Of a stretch of 64,000 nt of DNA, positions 29,601 to 37,836 are shown in pieces; the first letter of the stretch is position 1, and the number at the start of each line of letters is the position of its first letter. The DNA comes from an uncultured Duodenibacillus sp. Lineage in GTDB: Bacteria > Pseudomonadota > Gammaproteobacteria > Burkholderiales > Burkholderiaceae_F. The notes below the pieces were generated by a model, which was not told where the DNA came from, made no database searches, and saw only the letters and a program-made list of their open reading frames with translations. The position numbers were made by a program, and so were the translations under genes. The stretch covers positions 62,001 to 126,000 of the forward strand of contig CALXQK010000004.1 of the NCBI GenBank assembly GCA_944390745.1, written 5' to 3'.

Positions 29601-30646
29601 AGGGCCTTGTGCAGTGGGGATTCAAGGCGCAGCGGCTCGCCGCGGAGGTGCTCGGTCCCGTGGCCAAGCCCACGCTGCAGCACCCGAAGAACACCACGGG
29701 CCGCCCGGGCGCGGTCGAGCAGGCGATCGCCCTCGTCAACCGCAAGCTTCCAAAGCCGCGCATGCCGAAGACGATGCGGGCTCTGTTGGAGTTGAACGAC
29801 GCAACATCCGCTCCGATCATCCGCAAGCCCTCGGCCGTGGATGCCGAGGCGGTGTTCTACTTCCCGGGCTGCGGCAACGAGCGGCTTTTCCCCGAGGTGG
29901 GGCTGGCGACGCTTGCCATGCTCTACGACATCGGCGTGCAGACGGTGCTGCCGCCCAAGTTCCTGTGCTGCGGCTACCCGCAGCGCGGCGCGGGCAACCA
30001 GTCGCTCTCCGAGCAGATCGTCACCAACAACCGCGTGCTCTTTCACCGCGTGGCCAACACGCTCAACTACCTCGACATCAAGACCGTGCTCGTGTCGTGC
30101 GGCACCTGCATGAAGCAGCTGCGCGACTACCATTTCGAGGAGATCTTCCCGGGCTGCCGCCTGATGGACATTCATGACTACCTGCATGAAAAGGGCGTCA
30201 GCGTCACGGGCGGCGACAATGTACGCTACCTCTTTCACGACCCGTGCCACTCGCCCTTTGCGGCGCCCGCGCCGGTGAAGACGGTCAACGCGCTGATCCG
30301 CCCGGCCGACGGCTCGGACGTGGTGCTCACCGAGCGCTGCTGCGGCGAGTCCGGAACCTTTGCCGTGGGACGCCCTGACATCGCCACGCAGGTCCGCTTC
30401 AAGAAGGAGGAGGACATCATGAAGAACAAGGCCCGGGTGAGCAACGGCAGCTTCTGCGGCAGCGTGAAGATTCTCACGGCCTGCCCGGGGTGCCTGCAGG
30501 GTCTGAGCCGCTACGACGAGTCCACGGGCACGCGCGCCGAATTTCTGGTGGTGGAGATGGCGCATCTGCGCCTTGGAGACCACTGGCTGTCGGACTTTCT
30601 CAACAAGGCCGTTGACGGCGGCGGCATGGAGAAGGTGCTCGTCTAG
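26687..30646 (+). CDS. DUF3683-type FAD/Fe-S oxidoreductase (D-lactate dehydrogenase-like)
   Basis: A 1319-residue multidomain protein. Order: a charged N-terminal region (about 1-180, DUF3683 type); a PCMH FAD-binding domain with PRGGGTGYTGGAVP near residue 225 and SADSSTVGGNIAENSGG near 300; an FAD-oxidase C-terminal domain ending in HMHAGDGNVHTNIP and GGAISGEHGIG; two 4Fe-4S motifs, CLRCGKCKSKC near 850 and CTLCMKCLNPCP near 912; then two CCG cysteine-rich domains (CCGYPQRGAG near 1094, CCGESGTFAVG near 1218). The layout resembles D-lactate/glycolate dehydrogenases fused to a heterodisulfide-reductase-like module and is known from betaproteobacteria. Substrate is most likely a 2-hydroxy acid; electron acceptor probably the quinone pool. 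Confidence 0.88.
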   Translation: MTSLQTQNGAQGAVQNHPDFEQQAAASARIREIPYNYTSYSDREIVIRLLGEKAWQLLNELSGERRTGRSSRMLYEVLGDIWVVYRNPYLQEDLLENLERRKLLLEALEHRIKEIDKRRDPGHPERDAKVVQLISMAYKAVRKFETSFARIKALRARILKALKHCTREDNIRFDPFMRSAHVTDATDLRIEYPCVVITPERESEIPALVRACVALGLVIIPRGGGTGYTGGAVPMSEMTAVINTEKLDHIGRPYQTELPGVEGRVPVIHTGSGAVTRRVSEAAAAQGLVFSVDPASADSSTVGGNIAENSGGKKAVLWGTAVDNLVSYRMVNAEGNWLEVERLNHNLGKIHKQQTVSWKITLKDGANPDPASARVLESHVLSMEGSIFRKKGLGKDVTNKFLGGLPAVQKEGTDGLVTSATWLLHKMPQHTRTVCLEFFGAANLAGPAIVQITRFLDTHPEGCLLAGLEHLDDRYLRAVNYPVKSEREDYPKMVLVGDIVSDDEAALEAVTQKVVEICRSLSDCEGFIARTDEERFRFWHERSRTAAISAHTNAFKLNEDVVIPLERIGDYTLACERFNIGCSIENKIAMVDAVLEYLSGYISLGKPTMTAGVAKETLLADSVPAARRVLQSVRARWDYVLTHLDEPLADAARALQALGLALPESIAGRYAGATLFEPVYDRVLRISWKKEVRSELFRIFSGDVFEKVRAEIDAIHNRVLRGRVFIALHMHAGDGNVHTNIPLNSDNYAMVQKGVQAVEMVMRTAVRLGGAISGEHGIGLTKIRFLDKSLLEDYRAYVHRVDPARVFNRGKLEADINLQRVYTPSFNLLGSESLIMQQTQLKAISDAIKNCLRCGKCKSKCSTHVPRASLLYSPRNKIIATSLLIESILYESQTRRGLSKRHLKAFEDLGDHCTLCMKCLNPCPVKINFGEVTILIRNFLDRMGCRGAPLAKTAGMKFLEITNNRGVEIARKGLVQWGFKAQRLAAEVLGPVAKPTLQHPKNTTGRPGAVEQAIALVNRKLPKPRMPKTMRALLELNDATSAPIIRKPSAVDAEAVFYFPGCGNERLFPEVGLATLAMLYDIGVQTVLPPKFLCCGYPQRGAGNQSLSEQIVTNNRVLFHRVANTLNYLDIKTVLVSCGTCMKQLRDYHFEEIFPGCRLMDIHDYLHEKGVSVTGGDNVRYLFHDPCHSPFAAPAPVKTVNALIRPADGSDVVLTERCCGESGTFAVGRPDIATQVRFKKEEDIMKNKARVSNGSFCGSVKILTACPGCLQGLSRYDESTGTRAEFLVVEMAHLRLGDHWLSDFLNKAVDGGGMEKVLV

Positions 30647-30703
30647 CGGCGGGCGGTCTCATCAGTGAAAAACATCACCTGTCACGAAGAAAAGGGTTTT
30701 GTC

Positions 30704-31138
30704 ATGCAGCAATGCGAACTTTGCACCGAACGGCACCCGAGGGAAATCTGGCGCTGCCCCCAGGCTTATGTGATCGACGCCTCGGATGACGACGTACCGG
30801 GCTTCATTCGCGTCATCTCCACGCACCACGTCGCGGAGATGACCGATCTTGCAGAGGAGGATGCGCGCGTGATCCTGAGGCTGGTTCTGGCCGTTGAAGG
30901 AGCCATGCGCCGCATCATGCAGCCCGACAAGGTCAATCTCGCAAGCCTCGGAAACATGGTCCCCCACGTTCACTGGCACGTCATTGCCCGCTACCGGGAC
31001 GACGCCTTCTTTCCCAACCCCATCTGGGGGCCGAGGCTGCGCGCCTCTCCCGGCGGGGACGTCCTCGCGCAGCGCCGGGCCCGGTTCCGCGAGCTCATCG
31101 CGAGTCTGCCGGAGGTCTGCACCGGGGCGCTTCAATAG
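30704..31138 (+). CDS. HIT-family protein
   Basis: A 144-residue nucleotide hydrolase/transferase-like protein. The histidine triad reads HVHWHVIARY near residue 90, preceded by NLASLGNMVP. A CELC start (residues 4-7) suggests a zinc site, as in other HIT proteins. I use the ATG at 30704, with an AAAAGGG ribosome site, rather than the GTG at 30665. It follows the FAD oxidoreductase by 57 bases and may be co-transcribed. Confidence 0.88.
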   Translation: MQQCELCTERHPREIWRCPQAYVIDASDDDVPGFIRVISTHHVAEMTDLAEEDARVILRLVLAVEGAMRRIMQPDKVNLASLGNMVPHVHWHVIARYRDDAFFPNPIWGPRLRASPGGDVLAQRRARFRELIASLPEVCTGALQ

Positions 31139-31203
31139 ACAAAGGAATCAAGGCGTATTTAAAACGCTACACAGAGCTCTCCGCCAGCGCCGTCTGTCCC
31201 GGC

Positions 31204-31872
31204 TCAGAATCCAAGCTCGCTGCAGCTTCTGAGCGTTGTTGACGGCCGCGCCCTCCAAGCAGCAATCAGCCGCTCGCGCTCCTCGGAGGTCAGCCTGCGA
31301 AACACAAGGTCCACATCGTTGGAGGGCTCGCCGAGACGGTTGGTCACGCGCAGCCCCTGCACCTCGGGCGCCTTGCCCGAGGCGAGGTACGCCTCGGCTT
31401 CCTCCCTTGTTTTAAAGGCGCGAATCTCAACGCCGTAAGCAAGGTCGCCCCGCACGATCGGACGAACGCTCTTGAAGCCCTGCTGCCGGAACTGCTTGAC
31501 GAAGGCCCGGACCGCAACCTCATTGACGTAGGGCCCGAGATAGACGATGTAGCGCTCGGGCAGAAACCGGTCGGCAATCTGCATCTTTTCCAGAAGCCGG
31601 GCGCGCTCAAGAACCGACTCAATCCGGCGCAGCGCCTGCATGGAGAAGGGTCCCCAGATCACGCACCCGGGATCAACCGGCACGCCCTCATCGACCGCCG
31701 CCGGAACGCCGGAAAGATCAGCCCGAAGCTTTTCCTCGTCGATCATGTTGACGCGCGGCGGCACGCCGGTGCTTGTCATGACATCGACCGGCGGCTTCTG
31801 CGCGTCCAGATAGATCACCGCCAGACCGGCGGCGATGCATCCAGCAAGAACCAGGGGAAGAAGCACTCGCAT
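31204..31872 (-). CDS. SPOR-like membrane-anchored protein
   Basis: A 222-residue protein with an N-terminal membrane anchor (LLPLVLAGCIAAGLAVIYL) and a C-terminal segment resembling a SPOR peptidoglycan-binding fold (YIVYLGPYVNEVAVRAFVKQFR followed by SVRPIV and AYGVEIRAFKTREEAEAYL). The anchor contains LAGC, so lipidation is possible, but the hydrophobic stretch continues past the cysteine and a plain anchor fits better. It lies 18 bases after coaX, an arrangement known from Burkholderiales. The first ATG is at 31872; a TTG lies two codons upstream. Confidence 0.7.
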   Translation of the reverse strand: MRVLLPLVLAGCIAAGLAVIYLDAQKPPVDVMTSTGVPPRVNMIDEEKLRADLSGVPAAVDEGVPVDPGCVIWGPFSMQALRRIESVLERARLLEKMQIADRFLPERYIVYLGPYVNEVAVRAFVKQFRQQGFKSVRPIVRGDLAYGVEIRAFKTREEAEAYLASGKAPEVQGLRVTNRLGEPSNDVDLVFRRLTSEERERLIAAWRARPSTTLRSCSELGF

Positions 31873-31890
31873 GGTCAAACGGCAGCTGCG

Positions 31891-32649
31891 CTAGGAGTGG
31901 GCGGCGAACATGGCTAGTCCGCGCAGCACCAGATTGTGCTTGAGAACCGACCCCGGAAACTCCCGCTCGATGTAGGGGGCCAGCAGCGGTGCGGCGCCTC
32001 CGGCAAAGATGAGCTTTCCCTCAAAGCCCGCGCGGCGCACGGATGCCATGGCGCGGTCGATGACCCCGAGGTGCGCCTCCAGAATGCCGCTTGAAATTGC
32101 ATCGGTGGTGTTGCTTGGAAACTCGGCGGGACTTCCAATTCCCCCGGGCCGGCAGCGGGTGTTCTTTACAAGGGATCTGTACATCATGGCCGGCCCCGGG
32201 AGGATTCTTCCTCCCTTGAACTCCAGGCCATCGGCTCCGGGCAGCACCGCATCCACGGTCGTTGCCGTGCCGATGTGCACCACCACAAGCGCCCGCCCGG
32301 GATAGAGCGAGGCGGCGCCGATGGCGGCGTACCAGCGGTCGCTGCCGAGCTGATTGAAATCGTCGTACCCGTTTCTGAGCGTAAACGGCCCCTTGAAGAG
32401 CGGCTGCGAATGCATCCACTCCCAGCTGATGCGGTGCTGGTTGAAGAACTTGGTGAGGGTCAGGGCCAGATTTTCGCTCGAGACCATGCAGCCGATCACG
32501 CGCTCGGGGGCGCAGGCAAGCCACTCGTTGAAAATTTTCTCCGGCAGCGCATCCGCACCGCAGTGCACGAACGTTCGCGGCTCTTCATCGTCGCCCAGAG
32601 GCGCCCACTTGAGGGCGGTGTTTCCCAAGTCAAGCAAGAGGACAGTCAC
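31891..32649 (-). CDS. coaX: Type III pantothenate kinase
   Basis: CoaX phosphorylates pantothenate, the first step of CoA synthesis. The ASKHA-fold motifs are DLGNTALKW at the N-terminus, GSDRWYAAIGAASLYPG, then HIGTATTVDAV and GGRILPG. With the GTG at 32649 the protein is 252 residues and starts VTVLLLDLGNTALKW, the family start; a longer frame begins with GTG at 32706. In Bordetella and relatives this gene (Baf) also sits next to birA, as here, 160 bases downstream of it. Confidence 0.9.
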   Translation of the reverse strand: MTVLLLDLGNTALKWAPLGDDEEPRTFVHCGADALPEKIFNEWLACAPERVIGCMVSSENLALTLTKFFNQHRISWEWMHSQPLFKGPFTLRNGYDDFNQLGSDRWYAAIGAASLYPGRALVVVHIGTATTVDAVLPGADGLEFKGGRILPGPAMMYRSLVKNTRCRPGGIGSPAEFPSNTTDAISSGILEAHLGVIDRAMASVRRAGFEGKLIFAGGAAPLLAPYIEREFPGSVLKHNLVLRGLAMFAAHS

Positions 32650-32809
32650 AGTCAGAGCCTTCCAGTCTTGTTGCCTGCGCGCCTTTTCGACCACTGATTG
32701 ACGCACGACGGCCGCCGCATGCTGATAAACACGCGGAATTCATGAAATATTCACTATTTTTCGCGAAATTCCGCTAACTTTCGCGAACTTTTCCAAAACA
32801 TCCGCAGCC

Positions 32810-33664
32810 TCACTCCGGGCGCAACGTCCCTGAGGCCACGATCCGGCGCCCCTGCGGGGTCATGAGCACCAGCTCCCCCTGCCTGGTAATGCCGCAGTTG
32901 ACTCCCACGACGGGATCGGCCCGCGGGTCATCCTCGGCGGGCAGCACCCGTACACGGCGCCCGGCAAGAGCGTCGTATGAAACCCACAGCGAGCAGAGCT
33001 GCGCGCGCGAGGCGCTCGAAAAGCTTCTGATGGTCCGAATCAGGGCGCGTGCGGCAAGCGCGGCAACCGAAATGCGCAGGTTGTCGAGCCCCCGGCCGCC
33101 GCAGCGGGCATCACCCGCATCAAGAAGCGCCGCCGGCCGGCAGCCTCCCTCGCCGGAGACGGCCTCAATCGTCCGCGCCTCGAGTGCAATATTAACGCCG
33201 ATGCCCGCGGCCACATGCAGAACTCCCCGGGCATCACGGCAGGTCTCGCAAAGAATGCCCGCGAGCTTTCCCTCATGCAGCCACAAGTCATTGGGCCACT
33301 TCACGCACACCGCCGGATTGATGCTGCGCAGGACCCGGGCGGTCGCCATTCCCGCCGCAACAGGCAGACCGGACAGATCCTGCAGTCCGGCCTGGGGCGC
33401 CGCAACCACCGTCATCAGCACGCTGGCGACGGGCGTTTTCCAACTGCGCCCGTGCGTGCCGCGACCGGCGCTCTGCGCGTCCGCGACAAAGACCGCCGTC
33501 ACCGGGCGCGAGCTGCCGCGCACGAACGCGCGCGCCAGGTCCTGCGTGCTCGAGGCTTCACGCACCCAGAACACGCCGTCGAGCTGCTCGCCCGAGAGCT
33601 GGGAAATCAGGCCCGACTGCAGCAAAGAGTTCGGAAGGACGCAGTTAAAATCCATCCCTTGCAT
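32810..33664 (-). CDS. birA: Biotin-[acetyl-CoA-carboxylase] ligase, group I
   Basis: The enzyme attaches biotin to the carboxyl-carrier protein. The biotinyl-AMP loop is SAGRGTHGRSW and the catalytic lysine region is VKWPNDLWLHEGKLAGILCE; the C-terminal SH3-like domain follows. There is no N-terminal helix-turn-helix, so it cannot act as a biotin repressor. Starts at 33664 and 33655 are both possible; the second has AAGGG directly in front. The divergent hydrolase gene begins only about 40 bases away, leaving little room for two promoters. Confidence 0.9.
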   Translation of the reverse strand: MQGMDFNCVLPNSLLQSGLISQLSGEQLDGVFWVREASSTQDLARAFVRGSSRPVTAVFVADAQSAGRGTHGRSWKTPVASVLMTVVAAPQAGLQDLSGLPVAAGMATARVLRSINPAVCVKWPNDLWLHEGKLAGILCETCRDARGVLHVAAGIGVNIALEARTIEAVSGEGGCRPAALLDAGDARCGGRGLDNLRISVAALAARALIRTIRSFSSASRAQLCSLWVSYDALAGRRVRVLPAEDDPRADPVVGVNCGITRQGELVLMTPQGRRIVASGTLRPE

Positions 33665-33705
33665 GATGATGTTCAATGATTGAAATTGTTGGAAAAAACT
33701 TTCCG

Positions 33706-34335
33706 ATGACGCAAACGCACACGATCAAGATCAACGGCCCGGCCGGGATTCTGGAAACGAGCCTCGACATTCCCGAAAGCTGCACGCGCGGCATTGCTTT
33801 TCTAGCACACCCGCTCACTGTTCAGGGCGGCAACAAGGATCACAAGGTGATCCGGATTCTGTCGCGCTGCCTCACCAGCGCAGGCTACATCGCCGTGCGC
33901 CCGAACCTGCGCGGAGCCGGCTCAAGCAGCGGCAGCTACGAGGCGGGCACGGGCGAGGTCGAGGACTTTCTGCGCGTCATCGACACGGTCTTTGAGATCC
34001 GGGGCGTTGCCGAGCTGCTTCCCGCGGGCGGACGCGTCGTCTTCGGAGGATTTTCCTTTGGAACCTACGTGACCTCCCTGGCAGGAGAAATCCGCAAGCC
34101 CGCGGCCTTCATCTTTGCCGGCCCGGCCGTCAAGCGCTTTGAAATCATCCCGCCTGAGGCCCCCGCCTTCGTCGTGCACGGCGAGATGGACGAAACCGTT
34201 CCCCTTACGGACGCCCTAAACTGGGCGCGGACCGCCGGACTTCCGGTCACGGTGATCCCGGGAGCCGACCATGCCTTCACGGGAAAGCTGCCGCTGCTTG
34301 AACGCATCATCTCCCAGTTCGTCGCGCTCATCTAG
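33706..34335 (+). CDS. Alpha/beta hydrolase (dienelactone-hydrolase-like)
   Basis: A 209-residue small alpha/beta hydrolase of the type common in proteobacteria as an uncharacterised single-domain enzyme. The oxyanion region reads AFLAHPLTVQGGNKDHK, the nucleophile elbow is FGGFSFGTYV (serine in GFSFG), the acid lies in HGEMDETVPL and the histidine in GADHAFTGKL. All catalytic residues are present. The start at 33706 is chosen over the ATG at 33676 because the family begins with a short beta strand (THTIKINGPAG). Substrate unknown. Confidence 0.82.
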   Translation: MTQTHTIKINGPAGILETSLDIPESCTRGIAFLAHPLTVQGGNKDHKVIRILSRCLTSAGYIAVRPNLRGAGSSSGSYEAGTGEVEDFLRVIDTVFEIRGVAELLPAGGRVVFGGFSFGTYVTSLAGEIRKPAAFIFAGPAVKRFEIIPPEAPAFVVHGEMDETVPLTDALNWARTAGLPVTVIPGADHAFTGKLPLLERIISQFVALI

Positions 34336-34378
34336 CCGCCGCGGCACCGGGCTTCGATTGACGGCGGGGCTTTGTACA

Positions 34379-35782
34379 ATGGCCTTCATGCGTTTTACTC
34401 TCTCCTTGCTCACCACTCTGACGGCGCTGCTGTGCCTTGCCCTTGCCCCCGGGGCGTCCACGGCGGCCGCTCCGCAGGCGCCCGTTCCGGATTCGGAGGC
34501 CGCCTTTGCCTCGGCGCCCAGGCCTCCCGCGCTGCACTCAGGCGCCCGGGCCTGGGTGCTCGTTGACGGCGCAAGCGGCTTTGTCATGGGCGGTTCGCAC
34601 GCCGACGACCCGATCGACCCCGACGACCTCGTGCAGCTCATGACGCTTTACACGGCGCTTGAGATTGTCGGCGACGACGACGCTCGCCTTGAGGAGCCCG
34701 TCACCATCAGCGCCGGCGACAGCATTCGTCCGCTCGGATCACGGCGCCTGTACCTTGTGGCAGGAGAACAGACGCCCCTGAAGACGCTTTTAAACGGCAT
34801 TGCCGTCGTGGCCGCTGAGGACGCGGCGCTGGCGGTTGCCAACCACCTCTCGGGAACCGTCGAGGCCTTTGTCGAGGCAATGAATGAAGCGGCGCGCAGC
34901 ATCGGCATGACGAACTCGCACTTCGTTTCCCCCATCGCCTCAAGCGGACAGCGCACCACGGCGCGCGATCTCTCCAAACTTGCCGTGGCCATGCACCGCC
35001 GGCACCCGCAGGCCTACGCCTGGTTTTCCCAGCGCGAGTTCTCCTTTGTCAACCACACGCAGAGAAACCGCAATCTCATGCTCTGGAAGGACGCGGGCGT
35101 CAACGGCATCATGGGCAGCTCCGACAACACGGATCTGGTGACGGGGTGGCACCGCAAGCCGGTCAACGACGACGGAGCGATGCCGCGCGACATCTTTGCC
35201 GTGCTGATCGATGCAAAAAATGCCGACCTCGCCGCGAGCGACATGCTGACGCTGCTGCGCTACGGGCGGCTGGAGTACGAAACGATCCGGCTCTTTCCCG
35301 CCGGCGCCGTCATCAAACGCATCGACATTCTGAGCGGCAACCGCGACAAGCTGGCCGTCGGCACCCGCGATCCCGTCTGGGTCACCGTGCGCCGCCAGGA
35401 TGTCGTTGCCCGCGGCACGGGGGGCTTCTCCACGGTCTTTGAGTACATGGCCCCGGCCATCGCCCCCGTGTCAAGGGGCGCTCCGGCCGGAACGCTGCAT
35501 GTGTACTTCCGCGGAAGACCCGTGGCGGACTTTCAGCTTGTTGCCATGCAGGACGTGGGGCCGGGCAGCTTCCTGAGCCGCTTTGTCGACTCCGTTCGCC
35601 TTCGGATGAAGCCCGTGCAGGACGACAGGGACGGCGCTGCCGCGAAGGCCGGCCCGGAGACTGCGGATTCCGCGGCCGCTTCTGAAGAGAAAAGGACGCC
35701 GGCCCCGGACGCCGCTTCCAGGGAGCCCGCGCCGGAGGATTCCGCAACCGGCAATACCGCCTCGAAACAACAAACGGATTGA
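34379..35782 (+). CDS. D,D-carboxypeptidase (PBP5-like) homologue lacking all three catalytic motifs
   Basis: The 467-residue protein has a signal peptide (MAFMRFTLSLLTTLTALLCL...), a full S11-like peptidase domain and a PBP5 C-terminal beta domain (FSTVFEYMAPAIAPVSRGAPAG type). It sits in the conserved dacA-ybeD-lipB-lipA position. However the SxxK motif is replaced by D83-L-V-Q86 in DPDDLVQLMT, the SxN motif by A135-A-E137 in VVAAEDAALA, and the KTG motif by M225-G-S227 in VNGIMGSSDN. Flanking family residues (EFSFVNHTQRNRNLMLWKDAGVNG) are well kept. It therefore looks like an intact pseudo-enzyme, not a decayed gene: the reading frame is complete and codon use is like its neighbours. A C-terminal acidic, alanine-rich tail of about 60 residues replaces the usual amphipathic membrane anchor. 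Confidence 0.85.
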   Translation: MAFMRFTLSLLTTLTALLCLALAPGASTAAAPQAPVPDSEAAFASAPRPPALHSGARAWVLVDGASGFVMGGSHADDPIDPDDLVQLMTLYTALEIVGDDDARLEEPVTISAGDSIRPLGSRRLYLVAGEQTPLKTLLNGIAVVAAEDAALAVANHLSGTVEAFVEAMNEAARSIGMTNSHFVSPIASSGQRTTARDLSKLAVAMHRRHPQAYAWFSQREFSFVNHTQRNRNLMLWKDAGVNGIMGSSDNTDLVTGWHRKPVNDDGAMPRDIFAVLIDAKNADLAASDMLTLLRYGRLEYETIRLFPAGAVIKRIDILSGNRDKLAVGTRDPVWVTVRRQDVVARGTGGFSTVFEYMAPAIAPVSRGAPAGTLHVYFRGRPVADFQLVAMQDVGPGSFLSRFVDSVRLRMKPVQDDRDGAAAKAGPETADSAAASEEKRTPAPDAASREPAPEDSATGNTASKQQTD

Positions 35783-35788
35783 AAAAAA

Positions 35789-36142
35789 ATGTCAGCCAGT
35801 GAAGACAAGAAGGACGCCCCGGAGCAGCCGCATCTCGTGCCGGCCGGGGAGCCGGAGAAAAACGAGCGCGAGCGCATTGAGGAGCAGGACAGCCTGCTGA
35901 AGTTTCCCTGCGACTTTCCCATCAAGGTGATGGGACTGACGCGCGAGGACTTTGCGCGAACGATTGCCGCGGCCGTACGCGAGATCGTTTCCGACTTTGA
36001 TGAAAGCCGTTTGACGCAGTCGCGCTCCAAGACGGGAAAATACACCGCGCTCACGCTCAACATCCGCGCCGTCAGCCGGGCGCAGCTCGACAGCATCTAC
36101 CTGATGCTCACGAGCCACCCGATGGTCAAGGTCGTTCTCTAG
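35789..36142 (+). CDS. DUF493/YbeD-like protein
   Basis: A 117-residue protein whose C-terminal 85 residues match the ACT-like DUF493 fold: LLKFPCDFPIKVMGLTREDFARTI, then SKTGKYTALTLNIRAVSRAQLDSIYLML and the ending HPMVKVVL. The N-terminal 30 residues are charged and probably disordered. YbeD commonly lies between dacA and lipB, as here; a regulatory role in lipoylation or envelope control is suspected but not established. Six bases after the carboxypeptidase-like gene. Confidence 0.88.
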   Translation: MSASEDKKDAPEQPHLVPAGEPEKNERERIEEQDSLLKFPCDFPIKVMGLTREDFARTIAAAVREIVSDFDESRLTQSRSKTGKYTALTLNIRAVSRAQLDSIYLMLTSHPMVKVVL

Positions 36143-36154
36143 GCGCCATCAGGC

Positions 36155-36817
36155 ATGGACAAGCGCGTGAGCCCCGGCAGCGAGCCCATCGTCGTGCGCC
36201 GTCTCGGCCGCCGCCCCTACCAGGAGGTCTACGAGGCCATGCGCGGCTGGACGCATGCGCGCACGCAGGAGACGGTCGACGAACTCTGGCTTGTGGAGCA
36301 CGATCCGGTCTACACGATGGGGCGCTCGCCGCTGACGCGCGACGAGCGCACGGAAATCGGGGGCATTCCCGTGGTTGCCGTTGACCGCGGCGGGGACATG
36401 ACGTACCACGGTCCCGGACAGATTGTGGCCTACCCGCTCATTGACCTGCGGCGGCGCGGCCTCTTCGTGCGGGAGTTTGTCCGCATCCTCGAGGCGTCCG
36501 TCATCGAGACGCTTGCGGCATTCAGCGTCCCGGCCTTCGTACACGCCGGAGCCCCGGGAGTTTATGCTGCGCTTGCCGGAGGATCGGGCCCCTTTCAGGG
36601 CGAGGCGAAGATCGCCTCGCTCGGCGTGCACGTCTCGCGGGGCGCCTCCTATCACGGTCTGGCCCTGAATGTCGACATGGATCTGCGGCCGTTCAGCGCG
36701 ATTGCCCCCTGCGGCTACCAGGCGCTTCGCGTCACCGACATGCGCGCGCTGGGATCCGGCGCCGCGCCGTCGTCCGTGCTTGAAAAGCTTCAGGAGGCGC
36801 TCCTTGCGCGGCTTTGA
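36155..36817 (+). CDS. lipB: Octanoyl-[ACP]:protein N-octanoyltransferase
   Basis: LipB moves octanoate from acyl-carrier protein to lipoyl domains. The acyl-accepting Cys186 lies in IAPCGYQALRVTDM and the catalytic Lys152 in AKIASLGVHVSRG; RGGDMTYHGPGQIVAYPLI is the substrate-pocket motif. Length 220 residues, as usual. Twelve bases after the DUF493 gene and 41 before menA, so part of one operon. Confidence 0.95.
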   Translation: MDKRVSPGSEPIVVRRLGRRPYQEVYEAMRGWTHARTQETVDELWLVEHDPVYTMGRSPLTRDERTEIGGIPVVAVDRGGDMTYHGPGQIVAYPLIDLRRRGLFVREFVRILEASVIETLAAFSVPAFVHAGAPGVYAALAGGSGPFQGEAKIASLGVHVSRGASYHGLALNVDMDLRPFSAIAPCGYQALRVTDMRALGSGAAPSSVLEKLQEALLARL

Positions 36818-36858
36818 ATCTGCAACGCAACACTTGAACAACACGGCAACCAACAACT

Positions 36859-37836
36859 ATGGCCACTGACAACCTTCAAACCTCGCAATCCCCGGCCACG
36901 GAGGCACTTGCAGGGGGCGATCCCGCCCCGGGAAGCCTGCGCGCCTGGCTTGCCTGCATCCGGCCGAAGACTCTCGGCGTGGCGGCCGCTCCCGTTGCCG
37001 TGGGGCTGGGCGTCGCCGCCGCCGCGGGACACTCCTTCTCAATTCCGGTGGCTCTGGCCACGCTCGCGCTTTCGCTTCTGATGCAGATCATCACCAACAT
37101 GGAAAACGACGCGGGCTACACCAAGAAAAAGGCCGAGCGCAGCACGAGAAATGGGCTGCCGCGCGCCACAGCCAACGGCTGGCTCACCGTCGCCGCCGTC
37201 GAGCGCGCCATCAAGTTCTGCATTCTTCTCGTGGCGCTCGACACGGCCTATCTCATCGCCGTGGGCGGCTGGGTGATGGCCGCCATCAGCGCCGCCTCGG
37301 TGATTGCCGCCTACATGTACATGGGCGGTCCCCGACCCATCGCCTACACGCCCTTTGGGGAGTTTCTCGTCTTTATTTTCTTCGGCCTGGTTGCCGTGGG
37401 GGGAACCTACTATCTGCAGTGCGCAAGGCTTGATGCCGAGGCGCTGCTTGCGGGCGCCGCGCTCGGCGCCATCGCCGCAGGCGTACTTGCCGTCAACAAC
37501 TATCGCGATCTGGATCATGACCGCGAGGTGGGGCGCCGCACGCTTGCAGTAGTCACGGGCACCTATCTAATGCAGCGCATCTACGCGGTCATGATCGCCT
37601 CGGCCTTCGTGTTCTGCACGATTCTCGCGTTCATGCGGCTTGAGCTCATCTTCATGCTCGCCGTCTTCATCTGGCTGCCCTCCGGCATTGTCCTTGTGCA
37701 AAACCTGCGCCGGCGCAAGGGCAACGAACTCAATGCGGTGATGTTCGGAACCGTCAGGCTTGAGCTTCGCATGGCCTTCACCATGACGGCGGCCGGCATT
37801 CTGGGCGCCGCCGGATATGTACTGCAATGGCTGTAG
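36859..37836 (+). CDS. menA: 1,4-dihydroxy-2-naphthoate polyprenyltransferase
   Basis: MenA prenylates DHNA in menaquinone synthesis at the inner membrane. The 325-residue protein has eight or nine hydrophobic helices. Family motifs: IRPKTLGVAAAPVAVG at the start, the first aspartate-rich region in NMENDAGYTKKKAERSTRNG with GLPRATANG, and the second in NNYRDLDHDREVGRRTLAV. UbiA would show NDYxDRxxD, which differs. The first aspartate motif is somewhat divergent (ENDAGYTKKKA instead of NDYFDYKKG). It is inserted between lipB and lipA, and its end overlaps lipA by ten bases. It indicates that the organism uses menaquinone, in line with an anaerobic lifestyle. Confidence 0.88.
   Translation: MATDNLQTSQSPATEALAGGDPAPGSLRAWLACIRPKTLGVAAAPVAVGLGVAAAAGHSFSIPVALATLALSLLMQIITNMENDAGYTKKKAERSTRNGLPRATANGWLTVAAVERAIKFCILLVALDTAYLIAVGGWVMAAISAASVIAAYMYMGGPRPIAYTPFGEFLVFIFFGLVAVGGTYYLQCARLDAEALLAGAALGAIAAGVLAVNNYRDLDHDREVGRRTLAVVTGTYLMQRIYAVMIASAFVFCTILAFMRLELIFMLAVFIWLPSGIVLVQNLRRRKGNELNAVMFGTVRLELRMAFTMTAAGILGAAGYVLQWL

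Noticed and set aside
27863-30583. 906-codon open frame on the minus strand
   Set aside because: Shadow of the FAD/Fe-S oxidoreductase.
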